46,650 nt of DNA from JBBTVI01 sp038063315 (GCA_038063315.1 JBBTVI010000006.1:1-46650), one strand, 5' to 3'. Numbered from the stretch's first letter, positions 8,178-16,042 are shown. Numbers and translations: made by a program. Notes: a model not told the origin generated them from the letters alone.

Positions 8178-8447
8178 TCACTTAAAATACTTCATAAGCT
8201 TTGACGTCATAAATACAGTGACAACCGTAATGACTCCTCGCACCTCACTGTATATCACAACCAAAGCGTAATTCTTTTTGTTTCGGCGAACCAATTGAGT
8301 CGCCCTCTTACGACCGTCGCTTTGGACGACAACGCGCTTGTACATTTTCAACGTCTCAATAACCGCGTCGTGTGAAATTTTCCGTTCCGCCATTTGCGCG
8401 ACCGCGTGACGACTGAACACAATGTTGGATTCTTGCGCCTGCGCCAT
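8178..8447 (-). CDS. DUF4258 protein, probable toxin of a toxin-antitoxin pair
   Basis: An 89-residue basic protein. It has the DUF4258 opening (FSRHAVAQMAERKISHDAV) and the end YALVVIYSEVRGVITVVTVF, a fold related to RelE/BrnT-type small RNases. The His and Arg in SRHAVAQMAER and the Arg-rich RKRATQLVRRNKK stretch are the residues to test for RNase activity. It precedes the DUF2283 gene with a gap of 8 nt between its stop and the chosen start, so the two are co-transcribed. A clear promoter lies directly upstream. Toxicity is inferred from the family pairing, not shown by the sequence. Confidence 0.8.
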   Translation of the reverse strand: MAQAQESNIVFSRHAVAQMAERKISHDAVIETLKMYKRVVVQSDGRKRATQLVRRNKKNYALVVIYSEVRGVITVVTVFMTSKLMKYFK

Positions 8448-8461
8448 ATTTTTCTATGCTC

Positions 8462-8489
8462 ATTATATCACAAAAATTGCGGGAATCAA
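8462..8489 (-). promoter_or_regulatory. Promoter of the DUF4258/DUF2283 pair
   Basis: On the minus strand TTGATT (8484-8489), a 16-nt spacer and a perfect TATAAT (8462-8467) with a TG one base upstream (extended -10). The ATG is 14 nt beyond the -10, so the leader would be about 8 nt and has no Shine-Dalgarno. Confidence 0.7.
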
Positions 8490-8554
8490 GTTTGAGTTAG
8501 CAAAAAGCCGCCGGATTTCACTCCATTATTGCAAAATCCATCAGCAGAGACAAG

Positions 8555-8579
8555 AAAAAAGGCCTGCGAAAGCAGGCCT
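8555..8579 (-). terminator. Intrinsic terminator of the Cys/Met PLP enzyme gene
   Basis: Minus-strand stem AGGCCTGC/GCAGGCCT with a TTTC loop, followed by six T. The stem begins inside the stop codon of the upstream gene, so there is no 3' untranslated spacer. Confidence 0.9.
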
Positions 8580-9777
8580 ATAGGGCGTTGAACGCAATCT
8601 TAAAAGCATCAAGAATATCGTCGGTGTCTTCCAAACCCACCGAGACGCGGAGAAGAAACTCCGGAATGCCCATCTCCTTCCAGCACTGGCGGTGCGTCGT
8701 ACCCGCCGGACGACAAATATGCGTCTTTGGCGAGCCCAAACTGACGACCCCCTTGACGAATGTTTCCTTACATAACACATTCACAAATTTCTTCCATACC
8801 GCCGCGCCATCGTGCAGTGTAAAGGATAAAGTTCCTCCGCATCCGTTGGTCAGTTGCAACTCCACTATCTCACGCGCTTCGCCGCGTGCAAGACCGGGAT
8901 AATAGACGCGTTCCACGCGGGGACTTCTCGCCAACATCCGCGCAAGAGTCGCCCCGCTTCTGTTATGCCGGGCCATCCGCAAACCAAACGTATCCAAATG
9001 GCCCGTCATGTCGCGTGAGTCCGCAGGAGACGGAACCGCGCCGAATGTCGCATACGCGCTTCTGATCGCCGCATATTCGCGACGCCGCGTAAATTCTTCG
9101 GAGAAAATTGCAACGCCGCCGATAATGTCCCCGTGGCCATTGAGATACTTGGTTGTGCTGTGAATCGCAATCGGAATCCGGAACTTCTCAATCAGCCGCT
9201 GGTTGTACGGCGTGGCAAACGTACCATCCACAATAGTGATAATCCCGTCTTTCTCCAACAAATCTCCGAAACCCCGAAGGTCGGTCATCTCAAGCAAAGG
9301 ATTGGACGGCGTCTCAATAAAAATGCAACTCGTCTGCGGTTTGAAGTGTGGAGCAATATCCGACAGCGCATAAAATTGCCTGCGGTAAACCGGAATACCA
9401 AGACGCCTGAAATCGCGCGTGAGCAAATCATACGTTCCGGAATACAACACTTCTTGCGCGATAACCTCATCCCGCGCGCCGAGAAATCCTAACAAGCAAC
9501 ACGTGATTGCCGCCATACCCGAAGAAAAAACCAGCGCGGCGGCACCCCCCTCCAACGCGGCCAATTTCTGCTGCAGATCGCGGTGATTGGGATTGTGATC
9601 GGGAAGACGGCCGTACACATGGCCCCCGCCCGCCATCGCTGTCTCAAAATCATCCGCATCATCAAACACCCCGGTTGTCGTCCGAAACGCCGGCAATACT
9701 CCGGCATTTGGCCTGTATGTGACATCATCCCCCGTATGAATCGCACGCGTATCCAGCCGCAAATCTGAAAAATCCAT
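8578..9777 (-). CDS. Cys/Met metabolism PLP-dependent enzyme (cystathionine gamma-synthase/lyase family)
   Basis: About 399 residues. The PLP lysine is in HSTTKYLNGHGDIIGG; the cofactor Asp is in TIVDGTFATPYNQ; the conserved substrate loop is YGRLPDHNPN, where most family members have YSR; and the C-terminal substrate-binding region is VSLGSPKTHICRPAG, then LRVSVGLEDTDDIL. Members make cystathionine, split it to cysteine, or release thiol from methionine. I cannot choose between these. The start at 9777 is fixed by an AGGAG 8 nt upstream; the frame is open 30 nt further. Its position next to NifU, ferredoxin and SufU genes suggests it feeds cysteine sulfur to Fe-S assembly. Confidence 0.9.
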   Translation of the reverse strand: MDFSDLRLDTRAIHTGDDVTYRPNAGVLPAFRTTTGVFDDADDFETAMAGGGHVYGRLPDHNPNHRDLQQKLAALEGGAAALVFSSGMAAITCCLLGFLGARDEVIAQEVLYSGTYDLLTRDFRRLGIPVYRRQFYALSDIAPHFKPQTSCIFIETPSNPLLEMTDLRGFGDLLEKDGIITIVDGTFATPYNQRLIEKFRIPIAIHSTTKYLNGHGDIIGGVAIFSEEFTRRREYAAIRSAYATFGAVPSPADSRDMTGHLDTFGLRMARHNRSGATLARMLARSPRVERVYYPGLARGEAREIVELQLTNGCGGTLSFTLHDGAAVWKKFVNVLCKETFVKGVVSLGSPKTHICRPAGTTHRQCWKEMGIPEFLLRVSVGLEDTDDILDAFKIAFNAL

Positions 9778-9785
9778 TGTCCTGT

Positions 9786-9790
9786 CTCCT
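9786..9790 (-). promoter_or_regulatory. Shine-Dalgarno AGGAG that fixes the start of the PLP enzyme
   Basis: AGGAG on the minus strand, 8 nt before the ATG at 9777. It is one of the few clear Shine-Dalgarno sequences in the window, which makes it a useful contrast to the leaderless starts. Confidence 0.75.
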
Positions 9791-9819
9791 ATCCCAAAAA
9801 TTGCCAAAGAACAAAAAAT

Positions 9820-9964
9820 GTAACCCCCTCACAGGCGTCATTGCGAGCGACCCCGAGTCTGCCGAGGGGGGAGCGCGGCAATCCAGGACTTGGATTGCTT
9901 CGTCGTCTGACTCCTCGCAATGACGCATGCAATGGTGATCTTGATGGGGCTGTAAGGGATTACT
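9820..9964. repeat. MITE-like palindromic element, family A copy 5 (best preserved)
   Basis: About 145 bp with outer arms GTAACCCCCTCACAG and CTGTAAGGGATTACT, inner arms GTCATTGCGAGCG and CTCGCAATGACGC, and a GCAATCC/GGATTGC pair near the centre. This copy best shows the full nested structure. It fills the gap between the PLP enzyme and the NifU domain gene. Confidence 0.8.
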
Positions 9965-9981
9965 CAAAACGCAAAATCAAA

Positions 9982-10230
9982 TCATTCACCCACCGCCTCG
10001 ACTCTCGTAACTTCAGGAAACTTTTTTTTCAAAAATTGCTCGATTCCCATTTTGAGCGTCAGCTGCGACAGCGGACAGCCGCGGCACATCCCCAGCATCT
10101 TGACCGATACGACGCCATCTTCAAATTTAATAAACTCCAGATCCCCCGCATGCAACGCGAGGGCGGGCCGGATATCGTCTAATGCATTCTTGATCTGCTC
10201 AACACCCTCAACGCTATCTCGAGACATCAT
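9982..10230 (-). CDS. NifU C-terminal-domain Fe-S carrier protein
   Basis: An 82-residue stand-alone NifU C-terminal (Nfu) domain. It has VEQIKNALDDIRPALALHAG at the start and the cluster-binding pair in MLGMCRGCPLSQLTLKMGIE (C-x2-C), which binds a bridging [4Fe-4S] cluster in a dimer and hands it to client proteins. The family's Nfu fold ends with VTRVEAV as here. It lies downstream of the ferredoxin and SufU genes in the same direction; the gap of 88 nt contains a perfect inverted repeat, so it may have its own promoter. The N-terminal scaffold domain of full NifU is encoded separately, by the sufU gene at 10610-10966. Confidence 0.88.
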   Translation of the reverse strand: MMSRDSVEGVEQIKNALDDIRPALALHAGDLEFIKFEDGVVSVKMLGMCRGCPLSQLTLKMGIEQFLKKKFPEVTRVEAVGE

Positions 10231-10261
10231 ATGGAATACATCGCGAAGTATGGGTATGAAC

Positions 10262-10295
10262 TATGTATTATGGGACTCCGAACCCATAATACATA
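10262..10295. repeat. Perfect 13-bp inverted repeat in the NifU/ferredoxin gap
   Basis: TATGTATTATGGG and CCCATAATACATA are exact reverse complements around an 8-nt loop. There is no T-run on either side, so it is not a standard terminator. Related CATAATACATAATTCAT text occurs at about 28396-28440 and 28633-28671, so it may be a repeat family (family C) and not an operator. Confidence 0.7.
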
Positions 10296-10318
10296 ATACG
10301 AGCCCCATAATTCATATT

Positions 10319-10603
10319 TCACGGGTATATCTGCTCCCCATTCTCATCGAAAAGCAGTATCGCCCGCGTCGGGCAGCTTTGCGCCGCAAGAAGTATGCTC
10401 TCGTCATCAGCTCCTTTATCGTTATAGACCACGGCTTTGTTTTCGCCGTCCAATTCAAACACGCCCGGCGCGACCGCGATACAAGATGCCGCGCCGATGC
10501 AGAGATTCCGGTCAACGACAATTTTCGCGATCTTTCGCGGTCCGTCTGGCGCCGCCTCCGGTTGTCCCGATGGTTTGTCCGTTTGATCGCTCGTCATTGC
10601 CAT
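10319..10603 (-). CDS. Small ferredoxin, three-Cys single-cluster type
   Basis: A 94-residue electron carrier. After a 23-residue polar tail the core reads VVDRNLCIGAASCIAVAPGV, then FELD, and ends AAQSCPTRAILLFDE. The ligands seen are C-x5-C plus one distant Cys followed by Pro. The positions of the second and fourth Cys of a standard C-x2-C-x2-C-x3-C-P motif are both Ala. This matches the single-cluster ferredoxins that hold [3Fe-4S] (or a [4Fe-4S] with a non-Cys ligand), as known in P450 redox partners. It lies 6 nt after sufU, so the two are one operon, and it may give electrons for cluster assembly. Confidence 0.88.
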   Translation of the reverse strand: MAMTSDQTDKPSGQPEAAPDGPRKIAKIVVDRNLCIGAASCIAVAPGVFELDGENKAVVYNDKGADDESILLAAQSCPTRAILLFDENGEQIYP

Positions 10604-10609
10604 CCTATA

Positions 10610-10966
10610 TTACACCGCTTTTTTGACTGCTTCAAGAAACAGAGCCGCGCATTGGTAGCGCATGGGCATGAGTGTAACGCCGAGGAGTGCGGCGATGTTT
10701 TCCCTCGCCATGCGGCGGATCTCAGCAATATCTCTTCCTATTATATAAGAAGACCCCAGAGACGCGGCGGCGCGGCTGATCACGCATCCTTTATTCTCAA
10801 AAGAAACGCCCGAAATAATGCCGCCATCCATTTTCAGCCGGATGGCAATAGAATCCCCACACGACGGATTGTCGCCCCGCGCCTCAATGTCAAAATCATC
10901 CCGCAGGCCGTAGTTTTGAGGATGGCGATAATGCGCAAGAATATGATCGCGGTATAATGAATCCAT
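10610..10966 (-). CDS. sufU: SufU/IscU-type Fe-S scaffold or sulfur-transfer protein
   Basis: About 118 residues. The three family cysteines are present: NPSCGDSI, ENKGCVISRAAASL and MRYQCAALFLEAV, each in the usual place. It accepts sulfur from the SufS desulfurase (as a zinc protein in Firmicutes) or builds a cluster. The extra Met and upstream residues to 10990 lie before the standard opening MDSLYRDHILAHYRHPQNYG, so I start at 10966. The gene is divergent from the GT-C-like gene at 10971, with 4 nt between the two start codons, so each promoter must lie in or across the other's coding DNA. It is the first gene of sufU-ferredoxin, possibly with NifU-C. Confidence 0.9.
   Translation of the reverse strand: MDSLYRDHILAHYRHPQNYGLRDDFDIEARGDNPSCGDSIAIRLKMDGGIISGVSFENKGCVISRAAASLGSSYIIGRDIAEIRRMARENIAALLGVTLMPMRYQCAALFLEAVKKAV
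10952..10957 (+). promoter_or_regulatory. Perfect TATAAT -10 box inside the sufU start, facing the GT-C-like gene
   Basis: TATAAT on the plus strand ends 13 nt before the ATG at 10971, so the RNA leader would be about 7 nt. No good -35 is seen. The box lies within the first codons of the divergent sufU gene. Confidence 0.45.
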
Positions 10967-10970
10967 AAAT

Positions 10971-12320
10971 ATGCCCCGCGAAAATAACAAAACCTATGCG
11001 GGCGCTCTCGTATTCCTCATCGCCGCCTCAATACTGATACACATTGCGCCGTTTGTCCTGTACGAAGCGCACCCCTTGGGTTACGATACCGGTTTTTATA
11101 GGAGGTATATCGTCCAACAGCCGGATTTATTTCTTAATGCTTCGGTTCCTGGGCTGGGCGCTGATGCATTTGTGCCGCGCGTTTTTCTCGACATCCTGCG
11201 CCTAACCCATCTGCCGCCTGACCTTCTTCTATATGGAGCATATATAGCGCTTTTCACCACTCAAGCAATCGCGCTTTTCCTTCTCATCAAAAAACGCTGG
11301 GGCGCAAAAACAGCGCTATGGGCCGCACTCCTCCTCATTGTCTCACCAATCCAATACACCGCCTACTGGTTTGTGCTCTTCAAAAACGCCTTTGCGCTTC
11401 CGCTTATGCTCCTTGCATTTTTCGCGCTCGAAAAAGGGTCGCGGTGGGCAATACTTCTCGGCGTCCTCCTTGCGTTCAGCCATCATACGACGAGCATTAT
11501 TTTTCTTGCCGCAATATTAATCTATGCGGTGCTGAGACGTGAGCGGCGGCGACTCGCTCTCCTGACCGCGGCCGTGGCAATTCCGGCGTTTTTATACCTC
11601 CACTATCCCGCTATTCCGGACTATGTCAATGCGCCGGTCGCCGTCTTCGTCCAATGGAAAGAATACCTCCTCCTGTCGCTTCCGCTTTTTATACTCGCCT
11701 CCTTCGGCATCAAAGATGCGGTCAGAAACGCATCACGCTCCACCGTGGCCGCATTTTTTATCGTCTCCGCCGCATTTCCCCTGCTCGGTCTTCCGTTCTA
11801 CCAGCGCATTTTTATTTTTACCGATATCGCGCTGATTATTCCTGCGGCAGTCGGCCTCGTCAAAATCGCCGAGGCGTTGAAGAGCCGCGACCGCTCGCCT
11901 ATAAAAATCGCAGCCGCGCTGATTGCAATTCTATCCCTTGCGTGGTTTGCCGCCAATACAGAAAGCCGGATATATCATCTTCGGCCACTCGTCTCAACAA
12001 AAGAAATTGAAGAGTTAAAATACATGGCGTCAAACATCCCGGCGGACAACGCGATTCTCACCTCGACACCACTCGCGCCGTGGGTCCACGGATGGACGCG
12101 AGTCCGCGTTATCGCTCCGGGCCTTCTTGGCGATACGCATAGCGCTCAGGAGTGGATTTCTTTCACCCATGGACCAGCCGGGGCTAAAATTGATTTTCTC
12201 AAAAATTTCCCGCGGCCGCTTTATATCTTCCTCGGGCCGCGGGAAAACGAAGAATTTTTGTCCGACATCAAAAACTGTGTAGACCAAAAATCGGACTACC
12301 TTTTCCGGTATACCTGCTAA
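10971..12320 (+). CDS. GT-C-like polytopic membrane protein, probable glycosyltransferase
   Basis: A 449-residue protein with about ten hydrophobic membrane segments through residue ~310 and a final soluble domain (about 340-449). The first external loop carries HPLGYDTGFYRRY; an acidic residue in that loop is the catalytic site in GT-C glycosyltransferases such as PMT, ArnT and STT3. Those enzymes move sugars from lipid carriers to proteins or glycans on the outer side. The family match is by topology and that loop only, so the substrate is unknown. Its end overlaps the end of the exported protein gene on the other strand by 4 nt. The neighbouring surface proteins are possible substrates, which is inference. 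Confidence 0.7.
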   Translation: MPRENNKTYAGALVFLIAASILIHIAPFVLYEAHPLGYDTGFYRRYIVQQPDLFLNASVPGLGADAFVPRVFLDILRLTHLPPDLLLYGAYIALFTTQAIALFLLIKKRWGAKTALWAALLLIVSPIQYTAYWFVLFKNAFALPLMLLAFFALEKGSRWAILLGVLLAFSHHTTSIIFLAAILIYAVLRRERRRLALLTAAVAIPAFLYLHYPAIPDYVNAPVAVFVQWKEYLLLSLPLFILASFGIKDAVRNASRSTVAAFFIVSAAFPLLGLPFYQRIFIFTDIALIIPAAVGLVKIAEALKSRDRSPIKIAAALIAILSLAWFAANTESRIYHLRPLVSTKEIEELKYMASNIPADNAILTSTPLAPWVHGWTRVRVIAPGLLGDTHSAQEWISFTHGPAGAKIDFLKNFPRPLYIFLGPRENEEFLSDIKNCVDQKSDYLFRYTC

Positions 12321-13729
12321 TCGCCTCCGAATAATGAACGAAACGCCTTCCAAATTCTCCCGAAGAAGCCGGGTTGTTCGGGCGGATTTGACAATGGCAC
12401 GATTGCTTTTTCTTTCTCAGGCACCGGGGCGGGCTCGGCCGCCTTAATAGCTGGCCCGGAGCCGTTGACAATGCTGAGGGCCGCATCGCTGTCGTCCGTC
12501 CGACAGCCCCGACTCGGATAATTCGGCGGATAGTCACAGCCGATGCGCACATAGTAATCATTTCCTGACGCGATGTCGGCGGGTATGCTCCACGCTTCCT
12601 TGCCATCATTCTTCGTTTTATACGCCGCATTAGCAATCCAGACATAATCGCGCCCTTCGGCCGGCTTTTTCATAAAAACCGTAATGCTCACCAACATTTC
12701 GGACGGCGCATTTTTTGCCATCCATCCGATCTCCATCGGCGATCCGGCACGGAAACTCTCACCTCCGTTCGGAACCCTCACCGTCAACGCCGGAACGCCT
12801 TCGTTTGCGGAAGCGGAAGTCGGAGACGGCGGACGCGTGGCGGTTGTTTTTGGCTTAACCGGCACGGGCGCCACGACTGCGGGTTTTTTCGGCGCCGCAG
12901 TCGGAGCCGGCGCAGATACAACCGCAGGCGATGGCGGAGTCGCCGACGCCGGAGGAGACGGCGCGGCTTTTATCATGAACGTCCCGTCGCTTGCGTCAAG
13001 ATTGCACGGGCGATCCGCCCATGTGCAGTAGTCGCCGTCAGAATTTTCGGAGACGACAACGGCGCGTATGACCCCGCTCGGCTGCCAGTACGACACCGGA
13101 CGGCAATCATTCGCCACCACGCACAATTTTCCGTCCCATGAAACGGAACCGTCCGGAACACCGTCTTTTGTCACCCATGCCATCAGAGGATCGGTTGTAC
13201 CCTGCCTGTATTCTCCATTCGCGATGCCGACCCATACTTTATTCCGCCCTCCGCTCCAGAAAATACGGATGGGCTCTCCCGGCCCGAAGACCTCTCCGCC
13301 ATTGGGGCTTTTGACCGTAACGGGCGGGGGCGCAGACGGAATAATGCGGATGGGCGAGGTTCCTGTCATATCTCCGCCCGACGTCGCGCTGTAAATGATA
13401 ACATAATAATCCCCGACGGGAACTCCGCGCTCCCTCGGAGTGAACGTGTATGAACCGCTCGTATCGTAAACCGGATAGCCGAAAACGCTCACCTGGTAGA
13501 GAACGATCGGAACGAAACTTTGCGGTATCAAATCAATCTGGCGTATGCCGGGGTTGCCCGGGGTCCAGCGAATCTCGATCGGCTTATCCACAAAAAACTT
13601 CTCGCCGCCGAGCGGCGCGATAATGGCTGCCGGCTGCGACGGCGGGTATGTCCAAAATACAATCCCCACGAACACAACGGCAATGACGGCGCCGATAATA
13701 TAAAATGGTTTACGCATAAGAGATTTCAT
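12317..13729 (-). CDS. Exported/anchored protein with PNGGE-type Ig-like repeats and GFFGR tail
   Basis: 470 residues. An N-terminal membrane segment (about 8-28) is followed by three repeats, each opening with PLGGE or PNGGE (near 40, 140 and 315). These resemble the KNH/Kre9-type Ser-Thr-rich domains found in bacterial surface proteins. A Pro/Ala-rich linker (about 250-310) separates the second and third. Cys residues in DGDYCTWADRPC and RIGCDYPP may form disulfides. The C-terminus is a Pro/Glu linker and then PGFFGRIWKAFRSLFGGD, matching the tail of the neighbouring gene product. No sortase motif is seen. Probably surface-exposed and held by the N-terminal segment. It follows the 764-residue protein gene by 18 nt, so they form an operon. 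Confidence 0.75.
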   Translation of the reverse strand: MKSLMRKPFYIIGAVIAVVFVGIVFWTYPPSQPAAIIAPLGGEKFFVDKPIEIRWTPGNPGIRQIDLIPQSFVPIVLYQVSVFGYPVYDTSGSYTFTPRERGVPVGDYYVIIYSATSGGDMTGTSPIRIIPSAPPPVTVKSPNGGEVFGPGEPIRIFWSGGRNKVWVGIANGEYRQGTTDPLMAWVTKDGVPDGSVSWDGKLCVVANDCRPVSYWQPSGVIRAVVVSENSDGDYCTWADRPCNLDASDGTFMIKAAPSPPASATPPSPAVVSAPAPTAAPKKPAVVAPVPVKPKTTATRPPSPTSASANEGVPALTVRVPNGGESFRAGSPMEIGWMAKNAPSEMLVSITVFMKKPAEGRDYVWIANAAYKTKNDGKEAWSIPADIASGNDYYVRIGCDYPPNYPSRGCRTDDSDAALSIVNGSGPAIKAAEPAPVPEKEKAIVPLSNPPEQPGFFGRIWKAFRSLFGGD

Positions 13730-13747
13730 AAAAAAGAAAATTAAATA

Positions 13748-16042
13748 CTATTCGCTGGCCGACCGCAAGCCGAAAAATCGTAGAATGAAATGCCACATAC
13801 GCCCGAAAAAGCCGCGCCGGGGCTGAACCGGCGGAGTCGGCTCCTCCTTCGGCGCCGATACCTCTTGCTCCTTTTCCTCCGCTGGTTCCGGCGCGCTCAT
13901 CTTCTCCTCTTTCGCTTTTTTTAACTCCTCCACTTTCCGCCATGTTGCCTCACCGACAACACCTGTGCCCCGGGACAGTCCCGCCGAACGTAAAATCTCT
14001 CCCGCATACTTTTCCTGAAAAAGAATGACCGCTTGCCTGGTATATTCGTCAAAATATCCGTTGACAAGCCCCGCGGGATAGAGCCCCTCGTCAGCGAGAA
14101 TCCCCTGGACGATCCGCACGTTCTCGCCTGAACTTCCGACGCGAAGATTTTGAAATGCGCCGCCCGGTTCCACAACGGCCGCGGGTTGGCCCTCTGCGCG
14201 GGCCGCCAGCTGCGCCGCATTGAGCGATTCGTTGCCCGCCGGATCCACGGCGCGCACGATATAATAATACGTCGCGCCACCGCCTGTTTGTCCGTCAACA
14301 AAAATTTCGGACCGAATGTCGCTCGCCACCGCGACTCCGCGCGCGCCGCTTTGGCCGGAGCGGTAAATCTTGACATGGTCAAAATCGCGAAGGGGATTAT
14401 CCCATGTCAGCCGGATCCGTCCGTCGTCCAACGCCTCTATGGAAGTATTGGCCGGAGCCAATGGAGGAGTAATGTCCGCCGCAGCCACAACCGCAAACCG
14501 CGTGAGGTGCCGGACGCGCGCCGTCACAATATTTTTTACTTTATCAACGGAAAAATTGTCTATCTTCGCCCACGTCTTTTGTTCCTCATCAAAATAACTT
14601 GGATAGATATCGTCCTCAGTCGCGCCCTGCTTCTTCAATTCCGTCTCTTTGTAGGGAAGCGCAATCTCAATCTCGCCCTGCAAATCGCGAATCGCCGCGC
14701 CCGCTTGATCCCTGATGGCAATGTCATAGACCGCGCTCAAAACCGCCACTGTTGCAATCTTTGGGGGCGGCGCGGCCGCGGGATTGACATCCACCGTTAC
14801 AGTACCAGCAGCAAGCGCCGCTGCCGGCGCAAGCGTCACCCGCGCGCCGTCCGGAATCGCCACAACAATTTCTTCGGTTGCGGGCTTAGTAACGGTAACG
14901 CTTTGCGTGGCGGCCATCGCCGCGACTTCGACAATGACAATCGGATCTGTCCAAGCTGAGCGGCCGCCGCGGACGTCTTCGGCCATAGCGCGGATCTTAT
15001 ATTTCCCCGGCGTTGTCCACGCGTGCGATCCCTGATACCCATAATTGGACGGCATAAAATGACTCTCGGAGGTAGTCCCGTCTCCCCAGTCAAAAACGTA
15101 TTTAAGCATATCGCCGTCCGGATCATCCGCGCTCGTGCCGTAAAGATGCATCTCCCCTGGCCGCACATAAAACGCGCCGTAGGGATAACCCGGAGTATTC
15201 GGAGGACGATTGGGTGCGGGAGTCGGCTCCACGATTTCTCCGACGCGGAACGTATGCACCGGCGAACCCATGGAAATATAGGGCACCCCGCCGTATGACG
15301 CTGTACCGACGACGGATACCGTATAGGTTTTTCCCGGATCCAGTTTCGGCCCGTCATACACATAAGAATACTCCTGAGGCAAAGCGGAGCGCATCAAACC
15401 GATGCCCTTGTTGTAGACCTGGCGCGTACCCTCAAAAATATCCAGAGAGTAGAGAACCGTCAACTTACCCGACGGCCATCCGGACGGAATTGACCAACGG
15501 AACGTAACCGTCTCATTTGCGGGGCCGCTGAATGTCGCGGGAAAAAGAATGCTCGGCTCAAGCGCATACTGAGACGCGGTCTCGGAGACGGCCGCCTCGG
15601 CGCCCGCCGCGTCAATAGCAACCAGATAAAAATCGTATTGTCCGGCGGGAAACGCCGCCACCTCCTCAAGTGTGGCTTTATGGACCGTCCAAAATCCGCC
15701 GGAACAAAAATGGATCAATTCCCAATCCCCCACGCGTATCTCCTTTCCTGCGCTTGAGGTCGCGCCGGGACATTCGCTGTAGATCAAGGACGGATTATTG
15801 AAATCCGCCACCGGCGAAAAAGCCGTCTTAGGCGGCGACTTCAGATAAAATCTAAACGCCTTAACCGAGGGAAGAGCGGATGCATCGTACGCAAACCGCA
15901 TATCGTATCCATACTGGCCCTCGCGGGCGATAATCCAGCTTGGCTCAAGATTCGTCGGCGGCGGGAGAGCGGCGTGAGCCATACCGACGAAAAATCCGAT
16001 GCTCATCAAAACAACGAGGAAGAAAACAAAGTTTTTTATCAT
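13748..16042 (-). CDS. Secreted multi-domain protein: two-Cys module, PKD, FN3, peptidoglycan-binding domain, GFFGR tail
   Basis: 764 residues. Signal peptide 1-25, ending AHA. Then one copy of the ~240-residue two-Cys module described in the findings (27-270), a PKD domain (about 272-367; VFDWGDGTTSES), a beta-rich stretch (to ~520) with an AAAD-ending repeat, an FN3 domain (about 522-617), and a peptidoglycan-binding domain (about 627-707; LRVGSSGENVRIVQGILADE). A charged linker leads to the tail GFFGRMWHFILRFFG. Peptidoglycan-binding domains anchor proteins to the cell wall, so this is likely held at the envelope. The 470-residue gene follows directly. Family-A/B repeats lie upstream. Confidence 0.78.
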   Translation of the reverse strand: MIKNFVFFLVVLMSIGFFVGMAHAALPPPTNLEPSWIIAREGQYGYDMRFAYDASALPSVKAFRFYLKSPPKTAFSPVADFNNPSLIYSECPGATSSAGKEIRVGDWELIHFCSGGFWTVHKATLEEVAAFPAGQYDFYLVAIDAAGAEAAVSETASQYALEPSILFPATFSGPANETVTFRWSIPSGWPSGKLTVLYSLDIFEGTRQVYNKGIGLMRSALPQEYSYVYDGPKLDPGKTYTVSVVGTASYGGVPYISMGSPVHTFRVGEIVEPTPAPNRPPNTPGYPYGAFYVRPGEMHLYGTSADDPDGDMLKYVFDWGDGTTSESHFMPSNYGYQGSHAWTTPGKYKIRAMAEDVRGGRSAWTDPIVIVEVAAMAATQSVTVTKPATEEIVVAIPDGARVTLAPAAALAAGTVTVDVNPAAAPPPKIATVAVLSAVYDIAIRDQAGAAIRDLQGEIEIALPYKETELKKQGATEDDIYPSYFDEEQKTWAKIDNFSVDKVKNIVTARVRHLTRFAVVAAADITPPLAPANTSIEALDDGRIRLTWDNPLRDFDHVKIYRSGQSGARGVAVASDIRSEIFVDGQTGGGATYYYIVRAVDPAGNESLNAAQLAARAEGQPAAVVEPGGAFQNLRVGSSGENVRIVQGILADEGLYPAGLVNGYFDEYTRQAVILFQEKYAGEILRSAGLSRGTGVVGEATWRKVEELKKAKEEKMSAPEPAEEKEQEVSAPKEEPTPPVQPRRGFFGRMWHFILRFFGLRSASE

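Noticed and set aside
8170..8181. GTG start of the DUF2283 gene overlapping the toxin stop
   Set aside because: The overlap is attractive, but the family opens at the ATG at 8169.
1..9964. CRISPR array from family-A repeats
   Set aside because: Copies are 0.8-4.7 kb apart, palindromic and of variable length; no evenly spaced direct repeats and no cas genes.
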